Assembly: GCF_037974265.1 (NCBI RefSeq)
Contig: NZ_CP150233.1
Span: 434,001 to 498,000, forward strand
Length of the DNA stretch: 64,000 bases
From: Paenibacillus sp. FSL R5-0623
GTDB taxonomy: Bacteria; Bacillota; Bacilli; Paenibacillales; Paenibacillaceae
Direction: 5' to 3'
Position numbers and translations under genes: made by a program. Positions within the stretch are counted from its first letter, which is position 1. Every line of letters begins with the position of its first letter. Of this stretch, positions 44,038-53,744 are shown piece by piece. The notes under the pieces were generated by a model. It did no database searches. It worked only from the letters and a program-made list of their open reading frames with translations, and was not told the DNA's origin.

Positions 44038-44099
44038 GATGCACCGCTCTATTTAATTAGGATGGATTCATCCATTTTTATCAAAATATCAGAATAGTC

Positions 44100-44128
44100 T
44101 TGAATACCCCCATGGGGTATGTTACTCT
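44100..44128 (+). promoter_or_regulatory. csoR promoter with embedded CsoR operator
   Basis: TTGAAT (44100-44105), 17 bases, TACTCT (44123-44128). The spacer is almost exactly the palindrome ATACCCCCATGGGGTAT (44104-44120), the CsoR operator type, so repressor binding would block RNA polymerase. Confidence 0.8.
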
Positions 44129-44159
44129 TAGAAAAGAACGAAAGAAAAGGGGTGTTCAG

Positions 44160-44558
44160 ATGGAACATCAGAGCCATCCCGAGGAACCTATGCAATCCTC
44201 CATTTCAGATTCAACGGAAGCTTCGGTTACAGTTCAAGAAGCGGTATCCTGTCATGCCGAGGGCAGTGATGGGAAGCATGTGCGCAAGAGTCACCATTCG
44301 CAGGAGATGAAGAGTAACCTGGTCTCTCGTTTGAACCGTGTGGAAGGTCAGATTCGCGGGATCAAAGGATTGATCGAAAAGGATACGTACTGCGATGATG
44401 TGCTGACGCAGATTGCGGCGGCTCAGTCTGCTCTTAACTCGGTAGGCAAGCTTCTGCTTGAAGGTCATATGAAGAGCTGTATCGTTGAGCGTATTCAGGC
44501 TGGTGAACATGAGGTTGTGGATGAACTGCTGGTTACGATGCGGAAGTTAATGAAGTAA
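44160..44558 (+). CDS. csoR: Copper-sensing transcriptional repressor
   Basis: 132 residues from ATG 44160 (AGGGGTG upstream). The Cu(I) triad is Cys78, His103 and Cys107, with the same spacing (25 and 4) as in CsoR of Bacillus. DUF156 helix core SRLNRVEGQIRGIKGLIEKD. The N-terminal 45 residues are a longer, His-rich tail (HQSHPEEP, GKHVRKSHHSQE). Copper binding releases DNA. First gene of csoR-copZ, with copA after a second operator. Confidence 0.95.
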   Translation: MEHQSHPEEPMQSSISDSTEASVTVQEAVSCHAEGSDGKHVRKSHHSQEMKSNLVSRLNRVEGQIRGIKGLIEKDTYCDDVLTQIAAAQSALNSVGKLLLEGHMKSCIVERIQAGEHEVVDELLVTMRKLMK

Positions 44559-44617
44559 GTTATATCAATTTACCAAATCAAGTTATCATTTTAATATACC
44601 CCAAGGAGGAATTTACA

Positions 44618-44818
44618 ATGTCTAATGTTACGTTGAACGTTACGGGAATGTCCTGCAATCACTGTGTGAAGTCGGTTGAAGAAGCTGTGAAGAATACCGG
44701 TGCGAGTGGTAAGGTTGATCTGGCAGCGGGAACAGTAGCGGTGGAATATGACGAGCAGAAAGTGAACGTGGATCAGATCAAAGCTGCGATTGAAGATCAG
44801 GGATACGATGTAGTCTAA
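44618..44818 (+). CDS. copZ: Copper chaperone
   Basis: 66 residues, one heavy-metal-associated domain with MSCNHC (Cys13, Cys16), strong AAGGAGG. Carries Cu(I) to CopA and CsoR. A half operator ATACCCC lies just before the ribosome site. Confidence 0.95.
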   Translation: MSNVTLNVTGMSCNHCVKSVEEAVKNTGASGKVDLAAGTVAVEYDEQKVNVDQIKAAIEDQGYDVV

Positions 44819-44827
44819 CGGGATCAC

Positions 44828-44898
44828 AGGCTTAAACCGAACATGCTCATGGGCACAACGAGGGCAAATCCCTTTTCCCACGAGTCAGGTTTAAGCCT
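44828..44898 (+). other. Inverted repeat between copZ and copA
   Basis: AGGCTTAAACC (44828-44838) pairs exactly with GGTTTAAGCCT (44888-44898) across 49 bases, followed by AATTTTCTG. Possibly a terminator or processing signal for the csoR-copZ transcript. Confidence 0.5.
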
Positions 44899-44915
44899 AA
44901 TTTTCTGTCTGATAT

Positions 44916-44932
44916 ATACCCCTTAGGGGTAT
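44916..44932. promoter_or_regulatory. CsoR operator upstream of copA
   Basis: ATACCCCTTAGGGGTAT palindrome, same type as in the csoR promoter, 48 bases upstream of the copA start. No clear -35/-10 pair was fixed here. Confidence 0.75.
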
Positions 44933-44979
44933 GTTCGAATGCAACATATAAAAATTGAATCGATATGAAAGGAGCTGAC

Positions 44980-47520
44980 ATGATGGATAACTCAACGAAT
45001 AAACCGATGGATGGATCATCTGACCCCACACCAATGCCACCTATGGCAGAGGCACCAGGACTGAAGGCAACACTGCACATCACGGGAATGACCTGTGCTG
45101 CATGTTCGACACGAGTGGAAAAGGGCTTGTCTCGCATGGAAGGTGTGCATCAGGCCAATGTGAACCTTGCCATCGAACAGGCAACCGTATCTTATGATCC
45201 GAAGACAACCAGCGTGAACGCGTTGCGAGATAAAGTAGAGGCGCTTGGCTACGGTACGGTGTCCGAATCGGTTGATCTAAACATCACCGGTATGACGTGT
45301 GCTGCCTGTTCTGCGCGGATTGAAAAAGGTCTTTCCCGACTACCGGGAGTATCTCAGGCGAATGTGAATCTGGCGCTGGAAACAGGGCATATCGAATATG
45401 CGGCTGGCACATTGAAACCTTCGGATATTACCGCCAAGATCAAGCAGATGGGCTACGGTGCTGAACTGCAATTGACGCAAGAAGAGACCACATCGGTTCG
45501 TGAACGTGAGCTGCAACGCAAAAAGTGGAAATGGATGATATCTGCGTTGTTATCGATTCCTTTGCTGTGGGCAATGGTGGGGCATTTCTCGTTCACATCC
45601 GGAATCTATGTCCCAGATCTGTTCATGAACCCTTGGTTCCAGCTGATTCTGGCAACGCCAGTACAGTTTGTGATTGGTTGGCAATTCTATGTGGGGGCGT
45701 ACAAAGCCCTACGTAACCGCAGTGCCAATATGGACGTTCTCGTCGCACTGGGTACCAGCGCAGCGTTTTTCTACAGTCTCTATCTGACGTTATCCAGTGG
45801 GTACTTACCTACTACAACCATGGATCATGGGGCAATGGGAACGAGCACAGCCGCCATGCCTTCGGTAGAACTCTATTATGAGACAAGTGCAATTCTGATT
45901 ACGTTAATTCTACTGGGAAAATGGTTCGAAGCTGTGGCGAAAGGTCGCTCTTCACAGGCGATCAAAAGCCTGATTGAACTGGCTCCACGTGAAGCTCGTG
46001 TCATCCGTGACGGACAGGAAGTGATGGTTCCTGCCGCATATGTTGCGGTTGGCGATCTGATCCTGGTGAAGCCGGGGGACAGTATCCCGGTGGATGGTAT
46101 CGTTGAAGAGGGGCAATCCTCTGTGGACGAATCCATGCTAAGCGGAGAGAGCCTTCCCGTGGATAAAAAGCCTGGAGATCCCGTTACAGGTGCTACGCTG
46201 AACAAAAATGGGGTATTACGACTGCGTGCAACCCGAGTGGGATCGGACACGGCTTTGTCCCAGATTATTAAAGTAGTCGAGCAAGCTCAGGGCTCCAAAG
46301 CACCGATCCAGCGGATTGCAGATGTCATTTCAGGCATATTTGTTCCAATTGTTGTTGGCATAGCTGCGCTGACATTCCTGATCTGGTATCTGTTTGCAAG
46401 TCCGGGTGACTTCGCTGGTTCCCTTGAAAAAGCAATTGCCGTGCTTGTCATTGCCTGTCCGTGTGCACTGGGGCTGGCAACACCGACCTCTGTCATGGCT
46501 GGATCAGGACGTGCGGCTGAATATGGCATTCTGTTCAAGGGTGGCGAACATCTGGAGTCCGCACAACAGATTCAGACCGTGGTGCTCGACAAAACAGGTA
46601 CAGTAACCCAAGGTAAACCGGTGCTTACCGATGTTATCACGGCTCCGAATTGGACGGAATCTGATCTGCTTGAGCGAGTGGGAGCGGCCGAACAGAGTTC
46701 CGAGCATCCGCTGGCAGAGGCGATTGTTGCAGGTATTCGTGCCAAGGGTCTGGAGCTAACATCGACGGAGACGTTTGAGAATATACCGGGATACGGCGTG
46801 CGAGCTTCAGTAAAAGGGCAAGAGATCCTGGTCGGCACGCGGCGTTTGCTTGCGGATTCAAAGGTGAATGTCTCTGAGGAAACCGTTCAGCAGATGAACC
46901 GTCTGGAGGAACAAGGACGTACAGCGATGCTGGTAGCGGTGGATGGTCAGTGGGCAGGGATCGTGGCTGTGGCTGACACCATCAAGGATACCTCTCGCGA
47001 AGCCATTGGGCGTCTTCAGGCGATGGGGATTGATGTCATCATGATCACGGGAGACAATGAGCGAACAGCTCGCGCTGTAGCAGAACAGGCAGGGATCGGT
47101 AAAGTGCTGGCTGAGGTTCTGCCGGAGGGTAAAGCTGCGGAAGTGAAGAAACTTCAGGAGAGTGGCCTGAAAGTTGCAATGGTAGGTGACGGCATTAATG
47201 ATGCTCCGGCACTCGCTACTGCTGATATTGGGATGGCCATCGGAACAGGAACGGATGTAGCGATGGAAGCGGCGGATATTACGTTGATGCGTGGTGATCT
47301 GAACAGCATTGCAGATGCCATTGAGATGAGCCGGCGCACGATGGGGAACATCAAACAAAACCTGTTCTGGGCACTCGGTTACAATGTTATTGGTATTCCT
47401 ATTGCGGCAGTTGGCTTCCTGGCTCCATGGCTGGCAGGGGCAGCGATGGCGTTCAGCTCGGTGTCGGTTGTATTGAATTCATTGCGTCTGCAACGCATGA
47501 AGCTGAAGAGAAATGACTGA
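44980..47520 (+). CDS. copA: Copper-exporting P-type ATPase
   Basis: 846 residues from ATG 44980, seven bases after AAAGGAG; an in-frame ATG at 44965 would overlap that site. Two N-terminal metal-binding domains with GMTCAAC, eight membrane helices, CPC motif in [11 protein letters not shown], phosphorylation loop DKTGT, HP motif [10 protein letters not shown], and [11 protein letters not shown]. Exports Cu(I) at ATP cost. Under CsoR control. Terminator follows. Confidence 0.96.
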   Translation: MMDNSTNKPMDGSSDPTPMPPMAEAPGLKATLHITGMTCAACSTRVEKGLSRMEGVHQANVNLAIEQATVSYDPKTTSVNALRDKVEALGYGTVSESVDLNITGMTCAACSARIEKGLSRLPGVSQANVNLALETGHIEYAAGTLKPSDITAKIKQMGYGAELQLTQEETTSVRERELQRKKWKWMISALLSIPLLWAMVGHFSFTSGIYVPDLFMNPWFQLILATPVQFVIGWQFYVGAYKALRNRSANMDVLVALGTSAAFFYSLYLTLSSGYLPTTTMDHGAMGTSTAAMPSVELYYETSAILITLILLGKWFEAVAKGRSSQAIKSLIELAPREARVIRDGQEVMVPAAYVAVGDLILVKPGDSIPVDGIVEEGQSSVDESMLSGESLPVDKKPGDPVTGATLNKNGVLRLRATRVGSDTALSQIIKVVEQAQGSKAPIQRIADVISGIFVPIVVGIAALTFLIWYLFASPGDFAGSLEKAIAVLVIACPCALGLATPTSVMAGSGRAAEYGILFKGGEHLESAQQIQTVVLDKTGTVTQGKPVLTDVITAPNWTESDLLERVGAAEQSSEHPLAEAIVAGIRAKGLELTSTETFENIPGYGVRASVKGQEILVGTRRLLADSKVNVSEETVQQMNRLEEQGRTAMLVAVDGQWAGIVAVADTIKDTSREAIGRLQAMGIDVIMITGDNERTARAVAEQAGIGKVLAEVLPEGKAAEVKKLQESGLKVAMVGDGINDAPALATADIGMAIGTGTDVAMEAADITLMRGDLNSIADAIEMSRRTMGNIKQNLFWALGYNVIGIPIAAVGFLAPWLAGAAMAFSSVSVVLNSLRLQRMKLKRND

Positions 47521-47584
47521 CAGACCTTTGTTTGGAGATATATGCAATGCCTCATTGTCAATGAAGTGAGGATGAATAAATGCG

Positions 47585-47612
47585 CGGTCCGCTGCGGCGG
47601 ACCGTGTTTCTT
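47585..47612 (+). terminator. Terminator after copA
   Basis: CGGTCCGC and GCGGACCG perfect stem followed by TGTTTCTTTG. Confidence 0.7.
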
Positions 47613-47771
47613 TGTTGAGAAAAATACAGTTGAGTCGCCAAAAAGTAAGCCTGAATCGTTGATATAGATGTTCTTTTCTACGGAGAAAGGATAGCATAAT
47701 GTCTTTTTGTGAAAATGGATCAATTGTATTCATGAATAAAGCTTACGTTTTCTGAATTTTTCAAAAATGAG

Positions 47772-47800
47772 TTGACAATGTGGACATATTCACATAAAAT
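47772..47800 (+). promoter_or_regulatory. Promoter of the YhgE-like permease gene
   Basis: TTGACA (47772-47777), 17 bases, TAAAAT (47795-47800), followed directly by the palindrome at 47800-47834. Confidence 0.75.
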
Positions 47801-47834
47801 TTAAACGATCGTTTGATTCAAACGACTGTTTAAA
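47800..47834. promoter_or_regulatory. 35-bp palindromic operator, TetR type
   Basis: TTTAAACGATCGTTTGA and TCAAACGACTGTTTAAA are inverted with two mismatches around a single T. It covers the expected transcription start. The arms are of the kind bound by TetR regulators; the TetR gene at 49189 is the likely binder. Confidence 0.75.
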
Positions 47835-47872
47835 TCAAATTAGAACTATTTGAGTAATGGAGGGCACCTTTT

Positions 47873-49033
47873 ATGTTACAGGCTTTACGTACATTGTTTA
47901 AAAAACCGCCAGTGATTGTAGGGATCGTAACAGCACTTATGTTCCAAGTGATCTTTAGCGTGATCTGGATGACCGCATATTCTGGAGTAAATGACCGTAC
48001 GAAAGAATTGACGGTCGCGATTGTGAATGAGGACGGTGAAATGTCCAAAGGAATCGCAGATTCGCTCGCAGGAACACTGCCTTTTCATACCGTATCCAAT
48101 CTAAGTGCGGCTGAAGCGTTGGATCAGCTGAATCATCACCAAGTACACATGGTGCTGGATATCCCGGCTGGATTTAACGAATTGCTTCAGACGGCTGGCT
48201 CAACTGCCGAGATTAAATACACCATTAATGAAGCGAACCCTGTTACGATTAAAAGCATGATGCAAGGTGTATCCCAAAGTGTGACAAACACGATTAACAA
48301 ACAAGCTACAGCACAAGGGGTACAGACGGTGTTGACCGCTTCAGGTGCACCTGCCGATCAGGCTGCTGAAGCCGCGACAAACCTGACTACCCGAGTGGAA
48401 GGAACGACAACGTCCATTAACCCGGTCAACGGGATGAATAATCAGATGGTGCCGATGATGATGGTACTGGCTTCCTATGTAGGTGCCATGATCATGGGGA
48501 TGAACCTCCAGACAGCCATGGGTATGCTGTCATCTACCTATTCCCGATTGACTTTGTTTGGCGCGAGAGTAGTCATTAACGTGGGTTCTGCATTGGTCGT
48601 TTCCTTGCTGGGATCATCGCTGATCGTGGCACTGGGAGGACAGATTGCACAAGGATTCGTTGCATTCTGGTTGTTCCAGGCGCTCTTCCTGTGCACGTTC
48701 ATGTTCTTCTCCCAGTTCTTCCTGATCTGCTTCGGACCAGCAGGAAGTCTGTTCAACATCATCTCACTGTCCTTGCAACTGGTATCTTCGGGTGCAATGG
48801 TACCGCGTGAATTGCTGAACAGCTTCTATAGCGGCATTGGGCAGTACCTGCCTGCAACATACGCCGTTCAGGGTATTCTGAGCGTGCAGTTGGGAGGCCC
48901 AGGAGTTCAGTCTGCTGCGGGCTCTATCGTGATTGTGCTGTTGGTTGCAGTTGCGTTGTCACTGGTCGTGACATTGTTGAAAAAACAACGCATGCCAGCT
49001 ATGGCTCCAAGCCCAGCTCAAGCGAACAACTAA
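47873..49033 (+). CDS. YhgE/Pip-like ABC-2 type membrane permease
   Basis: 386 residues, ATG behind GGAGGGCACC. One N-terminal helix, a long extracytoplasmic region (VNEDGEMSKGIADSLAGTLP, VLDIPAGFNELLQ), then five helices near the C-terminus, the layout of YhgE/Pip and ABC-2 exporters (DUF3533-like). No ATPase gene is adjacent. The downstream TetR gene and operator suggest efflux induced by a toxic small molecule. Confidence 0.85.
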   Translation: MLQALRTLFKKPPVIVGIVTALMFQVIFSVIWMTAYSGVNDRTKELTVAIVNEDGEMSKGIADSLAGTLPFHTVSNLSAAEALDQLNHHQVHMVLDIPAGFNELLQTAGSTAEIKYTINEANPVTIKSMMQGVSQSVTNTINKQATAQGVQTVLTASGAPADQAAEAATNLTTRVEGTTTSINPVNGMNNQMVPMMMVLASYVGAMIMGMNLQTAMGMLSSTYSRLTLFGARVVINVGSALVVSLLGSSLIVALGGQIAQGFVAFWLFQALFLCTFMFFSQFFLICFGPAGSLFNIISLSLQLVSSGAMVPRELLNSFYSGIGQYLPATYAVQGILSVQLGGPGVQSAAGSIVIVLLVAVALSLVVTLLKKQRMPAMAPSPAQANN

Positions 49034-49070
49034 TACAGCAGATGTATACCATTGCTTTATAGGATAGGAC

Positions 49071-49101
49071 AAGCACCCCGATGATTTTCATCGGGGTGCT
49101 T
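49071..49101. terminator. Perfect 14-bp hairpin before the TetR gene
   Basis: AAGCACCCCGATGA-TTT-TCATCGGGGTGCTT. The stem is perfect, but no T-run follows on either strand, so termination may be partial and the TetR gene may be read through. Confidence 0.6.
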
Positions 49102-49188
49102 GGTGTAATATAATAGACAGATGATTCGCTGGCTGCAGTCCTTGAGCTGGAGCGAATGAGATGAACGGACAAGAGGGAGCGGGACGGA

Positions 49189-49788
49189 ATGACTGAACCG
49201 GAGTTGGATATCAAAACGAGGATATTGCTTGCAGCCAAGAAGCTTTTTGCACAGCAAGGGTATGACGGGACGAGTGTTCGTCAAATATGTGATGAGGCAG
49301 GTGCCAATGTGTCACTGGTGTCTTATCATTTTGGCGGCAAAGAAAAGGTGTTCGAAGCATTATTTGAGCATTTTTTCCCAGGGCATATGATGAACTCGCT
49401 GGCGGAAGAGTCGATGTCCTCGCCTGTGGAAGGTATCCGACGAATTATTGGTGAAGTTGTGAAGTTCACGATGACGGATCGGGAGATGAGCGATATTGTG
49501 CAGCTTGAAATTACACTGCGGACACATCGTACAGCTACCGTATTTCGTTTTCTAGACCCTGTATGGACCCGAGTGAGGGACCTGCTGCAAGAAGGAAAAG
49601 ACCAGGGATTGTTCCAGGTCGAGTCCGTATCTTATGCGATGCTTCAGGTTATGGGTGTGGCTTTGGCGCACAAACGGGCCAAGAATTCACGATTTGGCTT
49701 TGATTATCAGGATATGAATACAGACGAGCTTGCTGAGCAGACAATTGAGTTCGTACTTCGAGGATTGGGAGTGAACAGCCATGAATGA
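49189..49788 (+). CDS. TetR-family transcriptional regulator
   Basis: 199 residues. N-terminal HTH: DIKTRILLAAKKLFAQQGYDGTSVRQICDEAGANVSLVSYHFGGKEKVFEALF. The ligand domain includes EITLRTHRTATVFRFL, like the CerR/YbiH-type group. Probably represses the permease through the 35-bp palindrome and itself by read-through. Overlaps the nitroreductase by eight bases. Confidence 0.93.
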   Translation: MTEPELDIKTRILLAAKKLFAQQGYDGTSVRQICDEAGANVSLVSYHFGGKEKVFEALFEHFFPGHMMNSLAEESMSSPVEGIRRIIGEVVKFTMTDREMSDIVQLEITLRTHRTATVFRFLDPVWTRVRDLLQEGKDQGLFQVESVSYAMLQVMGVALAHKRAKNSRFGFDYQDMNTDELAEQTIEFVLRGLGVNSHE

Positions 49789-50524
49789 AACCATTGAGTT
49801 GATGATGAAACACCGCTCTGTACGCAAATTCAAGCCAGACCCAGTAAGTGATGAGCAGCTTGCAGCCATTGTATCTGCAGGGCAGATGGCTTCCTCTTCA
49901 AGTAGTGTGCAAGCATATACCGTAATTGCTGTGACTGACTTAGCGCAAAAAGCCAAGCTGGCTGAATTGGCAGGCAACCAGGCCTATGTCAATGAATGTC
50001 CGGTGTTTCTCGTATGGTGTGCTGATCTGTATCGGCTGAGTGATGCTGCGAAACGTCATCTTCCTGAAAAGGAATCGTATGCCGATTCAACTGAGAATTT
50101 CATGGTAGCCACAATTGATGCTGCACTGGCTTCCCAGAACGCCGCTCTTGCAGCGGAGTCACTAGGATTCGGAATCGTATATATTGGGGGGCTTCGTACT
50201 CGGATTGAGGAAGTTGCTGAGCTGTTGGAATTGCCGGAAGGGGTATATCCGGTGTATGGCATGTGTATTGGTGTTGCAGATCAGGAAACGGGAATTCGCC
50301 CGCGTCTGCCACTTAATGCAGTTCTGCATCGTAATCGTTATAATGCCGAGCAGAGCATCAAAGGTGTTGAGCAGTATGATGAGACAACGACGGCGTACAT
50401 GAAAGAACGGACTAACGGTGAAAGAACGACTCCATGGTCCGAACTGATGGCGAAGCGCCTGACTGAGCCGACACGGTTGCAAGTGAGACCTTTCCTGGAA
50501 GGCAAAGGATTCTTGAAGCGTTAA
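49781..50524 (+). CDS. NADPH-dependent nitro/flavin reductase, NfsA/FRP type
   Basis: 247 residues. FMN-binding start MKHRSVRKFKPDPV, SAGQMASSSSSVQAYT, DAALASQNAALAAESLGFGIVYIGGLR, and a C-terminal MAKRLTEPTRLQVRPFL. Homodimeric flavoenzyme reducing nitroaromatics or quinones. The last base of its stop codon is the first base of repeat copy B. Confidence 0.93.
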   Translation: MNETIELMMKHRSVRKFKPDPVSDEQLAAIVSAGQMASSSSSVQAYTVIAVTDLAQKAKLAELAGNQAYVNECPVFLVWCADLYRLSDAAKRHLPEKESYADSTENFMVATIDAALASQNAALAAESLGFGIVYIGGLRTRIEEVAELLELPEGVYPVYGMCIGVADQETGIRPRLPLNAVLHRNRYNAEQSIKGVEQYDETTTAYMKERTNGERTTPWSELMAKRLTEPTRLQVRPFLEGKGFLKR

Positions 50525-50704
50525 GTTGAACTGAAGGTAGTTACACTTGCCACTCCGATGACAGAACAACCTTCCGATCGCTGTTATCCCCAGATTTTTT
50601 GATCCAATTTTTGTGAAGGTGAAAATCTAGTGATAAAGGCGACCGCTCTGCTTCCTCAGGTTATTTCTGTCCTCTACGTTCCTGCGTAAAAATTTAGTTC
50701 AACT
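50524..50704. repeat. Palindromic repeat element, copy B
   Basis: 181 bp between AGTTGAACT and AGTTCAACT. The inside matches copies A and C: GATGACAGAACAACCTTCC, CGCTGTTATCCCCAGATTTTT, TGATAAAGGCGACCGC, TTATTTCTGTCCTC. It starts on the stop codon of the nitroreductase gene. Confidence 0.85.
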
Positions 50705-50722
50705 GATATATAATAGTAGACT

Positions 50723-50758
50723 AGAAGTCAGTCGGGGCGAAGCCGACTGGCTTCTTTG
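50723..50758. terminator. Terminator after repeat copy B
   Basis: AGAAGTCAGTCGG and CCGACTGGCTTCT stem with one G-U pair, followed by TTTG. It ends the tetR-nitroreductase transcript. Confidence 0.65.
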
Positions 50759-50812
50759 TGTTGTGCTGTGTTGGCAGGGCAAGTGAGAGTACTTGCTGTT
50801 ACCTGATTGTAC

Positions 50813-51619
50813 TCAAGTTAAGCCGTAGAAACGCTTTGTGTTCTGATAAAAGAGACGAGTAGCCCGTTCCGTTCCCATACCGGTGATCTCACTCCATGCC
50901 TGGATAACCTGTCTGGTCATGGCCGGGTGTGTCATTCGTCCCTGAAACGGCCCTTCGAAGGGCCAAGGTCCATCGGTCTCGGCCATCACTTGTTCCGATG
51001 GATATTGCCGGGCGAGTTCACGAATCTCTTCTTCGTAATGAATATCTGGCGTGAAAGAGATGAAATAGCCATTATCAGCCATGCGTCTAATGGTTTCGCG
51101 AGAACCCTTGAACCAGTGGAAATGGGCGCGTCGGAACTGATTTTGCTCCAGCAAATCACAGACGATATCCGCATCTTCGTATACCGCATGAAGGACAAGT
51201 GGTTTGTTGTGCTTTTTGGCGAGCTGGATGAAACGTTCAAGCAACTCGATATACCCGCTCTGATCGAAGCACTGCCCTGCCTGCTCCGCTTCCTGACGGT
51301 TGTAATAGGGAAGACCGATCTCTCCGATGGCTATAGCTTGTCCGATATGCTCTTCGATCCATTGGAAGAACAGATTCATTTCTGCAACGGACGGCAGTTC
51401 CTGTTCCGGATGGAAACCGAAGGCTGGATAGATGTTACGTGGATGTTGTTTTGCAAGCTCCAGATTGGCCTGGGCAGAAGCGAGATTCATGGACACGGCG
51501 ATGACTGCCTCGACTTGTTGAGACGGGAAAGATAGCAGCATCTCGCGTTGTTCGTCAGGCGTATACTGATCGAAATGAATATGAGCATCGATTAATGGTG
51601 CAAAAGCTTGAGAATGCAC
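50813..51619 (-). CDS. TatD-family metal-dependent hydrolase
   Basis: 268 residues from GTG 51619, eight bases after AAGGAGG; an ATG at 51643 lies upstream of that site. Metal ligands: HIHFD near the start, Glu in AIGEIGLPYY, His in PLVLHAVYED, His in AHFHWFKGS, Asp in AETDGPWPF. TatD proteins are 3'-5' DNases or phosphoesterases. Convergent with the nitroreductase. Confidence 0.9.
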   Translation of the reverse strand: MHSQAFAPLIDAHIHFDQYTPDEQREMLLSFPSQQVEAVIAVSMNLASAQANLELAKQHPRNIYPAFGFHPEQELPSVAEMNLFFQWIEEHIGQAIAIGEIGLPYYNRQEAEQAGQCFDQSGYIELLERFIQLAKKHNKPLVLHAVYEDADIVCDLLEQNQFRRAHFHWFKGSRETIRRMADNGYFISFTPDIHYEEEIRELARQYPSEQVMAETDGPWPFEGPFQGRMTHPAMTRQVIQAWSEITGMGTERATRLFYQNTKRFYGLT

Positions 51620-51710
51620 GAGGGAATTCCTCCTTGTGGTCATTTATATTCTAACTATGTTACGCAAAATTTCTTGTGTTGGATCACCCATTAAAGGGAA
51701 ATAATAACTT

Positions 51711-51738
51711 AAAAACCCGCGCTATCAAGATAGGCGGG
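51711..51738 (-). terminator. Terminator of the thiamine ABC operon
   Basis: On the minus strand CCCGCCTATC-TTGA-TAGCGCGGG followed by TTTTTAAG; the stop codon of the ATPase gene lies in the loop. Confidence 0.8.
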
Positions 51739-52633
51739 CTTTCTGCTGTTCTTCTCTCATCCACTGAGCAATCTGCCGTTTACGCTCCAGAAAAGCGGAT
51801 TCCTCCGTAATTTCTTCTCGTCTTGGGCGATCAAAAGGAACATGTACCTCGTGCAACACCGTTGCAGGTCGGTTGGATAATACATAGACCCGATCCGCTA
51901 GCAGCAATGCTTCTTCGATATTATGGGTGATGAACAGCACCGAGCGGCGGTTCTGTTCCCAGATATCGAGCAGCCAGCGCTGCATGTCACTACGTGTCAG
52001 TGCATCCAGCGCGCTGAAAGGTTCGTCCAGCAGCATGAGTTCCTGCGGACTGAGCAGGGCGCGCAAGAATGCCGCACGCTGCTGCATTCCGCCCGACAGC
52101 ATATGAGGATAGGCTTGCTCGAACCCGGCAAGACCCACGCTACTTAACCACTTACGAGCTTCTGCAAGTGCTTCGACCCGAGGGGGTGCACTTGAAGCCA
52201 CTTCTCCAGCAAGCAGTACATTGTCTTCAATGGTACGCCAAGGGAAAAGGGCGGGCTGTTGTGGCATATAACTAATCTTGCCACGCTGTCCCGTTACATT
52301 CTGACCGTTCATAAACACTTGGCCTTCCTGTGGCTTCAGCAGACCGCCGATGATATGGAACAGGGTGCTTTTGCCACAGCCGGATGGACCAACGATAGCA
52401 ACAAACTCGCCTTGCTCCACAGTCAGGGACAGGCCGTTCAGAACCGGTAACCTGCTCCGCCGCTCACGGAATGATGCATGGACTTTAACAACGTCCAGTG
52501 CAGGTGGAACCGGGGCAGGAGTCGTATTGGCAGGGCGATCAGGCGTAGCCGGGTGAAGCTTTTCACCATGCTTTGGCTCCATTGTGTGTGCTCCTCGTTC
52601 AGGCTGGACTTGTTTGTCCTGTTGCCGATTCAT
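51725..52633 (-). CDS. ABC transporter ATP-binding protein, ThiZ-like
   Basis: 302 residues from ATG 52633, with AGGAAGTGATG upstream; the frame extends further upstream but into the permease gene. Walker A GPSGCGKST, signature LSGGMQQR, Walker B LMLLDEPFSALD; SsuB/TauB/ThiZ family. The first 40 residues are a charged, Pro-rich extension (QPERGAHTMEPKHGEK). Last gene of the thiamine-precursor importer operon. Confidence 0.88.
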   Translation of the reverse strand: MNRQQDKQVQPERGAHTMEPKHGEKLHPATPDRPANTTPAPVPPALDVVKVHASFRERRSRLPVLNGLSLTVEQGEFVAIVGPSGCGKSTLFHIIGGLLKPQEGQVFMNGQNVTGQRGKISYMPQQPALFPWRTIEDNVLLAGEVASSAPPRVEALAEARKWLSSVGLAGFEQAYPHMLSGGMQQRAAFLRALLSPQELMLLDEPFSALDALTRSDMQRWLLDIWEQNRRSVLFITHNIEEALLLADRVYVLSNRPATVLHEVHVPFDRPRREEITEESAFLERKRQIAQWMREEQQKARLS

Positions 52634-52670
52634 ATGGTCATCACTTCCTATATACAGATTACATGCTTTA

Positions 52671-53429
52671 CTACCGCTTCTGTGGCCGCCAGCGCACGAG
52701 CAGCTTCTCCAGTAGTGCAATGAGCAGGAAGAGCAGTAAGCTGAGCGCGACAATAATCATGATCGCCACGAATAAACGATCGGTGCGATAAGCTGACTTT
52801 TGCAGCATCATATAGTAACCAATACCCTTGTCTGCGCCAATCCATTCGGCGATGATGGCCCCCATCACGCTATAGGTAGCAGCGATTTTGACACCGGAGA
52901 ACACGGATGGCAGCGCATGGGGAAGCTCCAGCTTCCAGAAGATATGATGACGTTTCGCACCAGCCATGCGCATATAGTTCATCATCGCTGCATCTGTACG
53001 GGTCAAGCCGTCCATGGCTGCCACTGCAACAGGGAAGAAGCAGACGAGGATGATGGTAATCAGCTTGGGCAACAGCCCGAATCCGAACCAGATTAACAGG
53101 AGCGGCGCGAGCGCGATGGTTGGGATATTTTGACTAAGAATAAGTAAAGGATACAGGGCCGACTTGAGAAAAGGAACCAAATGCAGCACCATCGCAATCA
53201 GTAATCCAACCGCTGTTCCAGCGGCGAATCCAATCAGCGTTAACTGAATGGTTGCGGAAGCGTGCATGCCAAGCCGTTCGGCCTGAGTTGCCGCTTCGCG
53301 GGCGATGTCGGACGGTGCAGGCAGCATCCATTTCTCAATATGGAAGAGGGAAACGGCCCCCTGCCATATCGCTATAAAGAGAATAACCGCCACAATGGGC
53401 GGCCATACGCTTTTGAAATAGGCAGGCAT
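52671..53429 (-). CDS. ABC transporter permease, ThiX-like
   Basis: 252 residues, six helices, with the SsuC/TauC-type loop GLTRTDAAMMNYMRMAGAKRHHIFWKLELPHALPSVFSGVKIAA. Start overlaps the end of the thiamine-binding protein gene by one base. Imports a thiamine precursor (probably hydroxymethylpyrimidine or a related pyrimidine) with its partners. Confidence 0.9.
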   Translation of the reverse strand: MPAYFKSVWPPIVAVILFIAIWQGAVSLFHIEKWMLPAPSDIAREAATQAERLGMHASATIQLTLIGFAAGTAVGLLIAMVLHLVPFLKSALYPLLILSQNIPTIALAPLLLIWFGFGLLPKLITIILVCFFPVAVAAMDGLTRTDAAMMNYMRMAGAKRHHIFWKLELPHALPSVFSGVKIAATYSVMGAIIAEWIGADKGIGYYMMLQKSAYRTDRLFVAIMIIVALSLLLFLLIALLEKLLVRWRPQKR

Positions 53430-53719
53430 TAGCGATACTTCTCCGTCAGGGTATCCATGCTGAAGCCAGTAGGGCTATGGGCAATTTTGATCTGGGAGAT
53501 GATGCTTGGGCTGCCAGCCTCCACAAGTACCTCGTGCATTTTACGTACAACTTCCAGCAGTTCCTCCAGTTCCCCCTCCATTGTGGTGTCGAGCGCGTTC
53601 ACCTGATATTTCAGGCCGGATTGCTGAATAACTTCAATGGCGCGATCAACGTAAGGATAAGAGTTCTCGCCATTTGGCGTTTTGGGGATAACCTGAATAC
53701 TAAGTAGTGTGCTTGCCAT
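53429..53719 (-). CDS. Thiamine-binding protein, MTH1187/YkoF type
   Basis: 96 residues of the DUF77 fold: STLLSIQVIPKTPNGENSYP, VNALDTTMEGELEELLEVV. Members bind thiamine or a part of it in the cytoplasm and recur in thiamine salvage operons. Ribosome site AAAGGAGCC. Repeat copy C lies 25 bp upstream, between it and the binding protein gene. Confidence 0.88.
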   Translation of the reverse strand: MASTLLSIQVIPKTPNGENSYPYVDRAIEVIQQSGLKYQVNALDTTMEGELEELLEVVRKMHEVLVEAGSPSIISQIKIAHSPTGFSMDTLTEKYR

Positions 53720-53744
53720 GAGAGATCACGGCTCCTTTCGTGAT

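Noticed and set aside
52634..52753. 40-residue upstream extension of the ThiZ-like ATPase
   Set aside because: It overlaps the permease gene in another frame, is Cys/Ser-rich, and the ribosome site lies before 52633.
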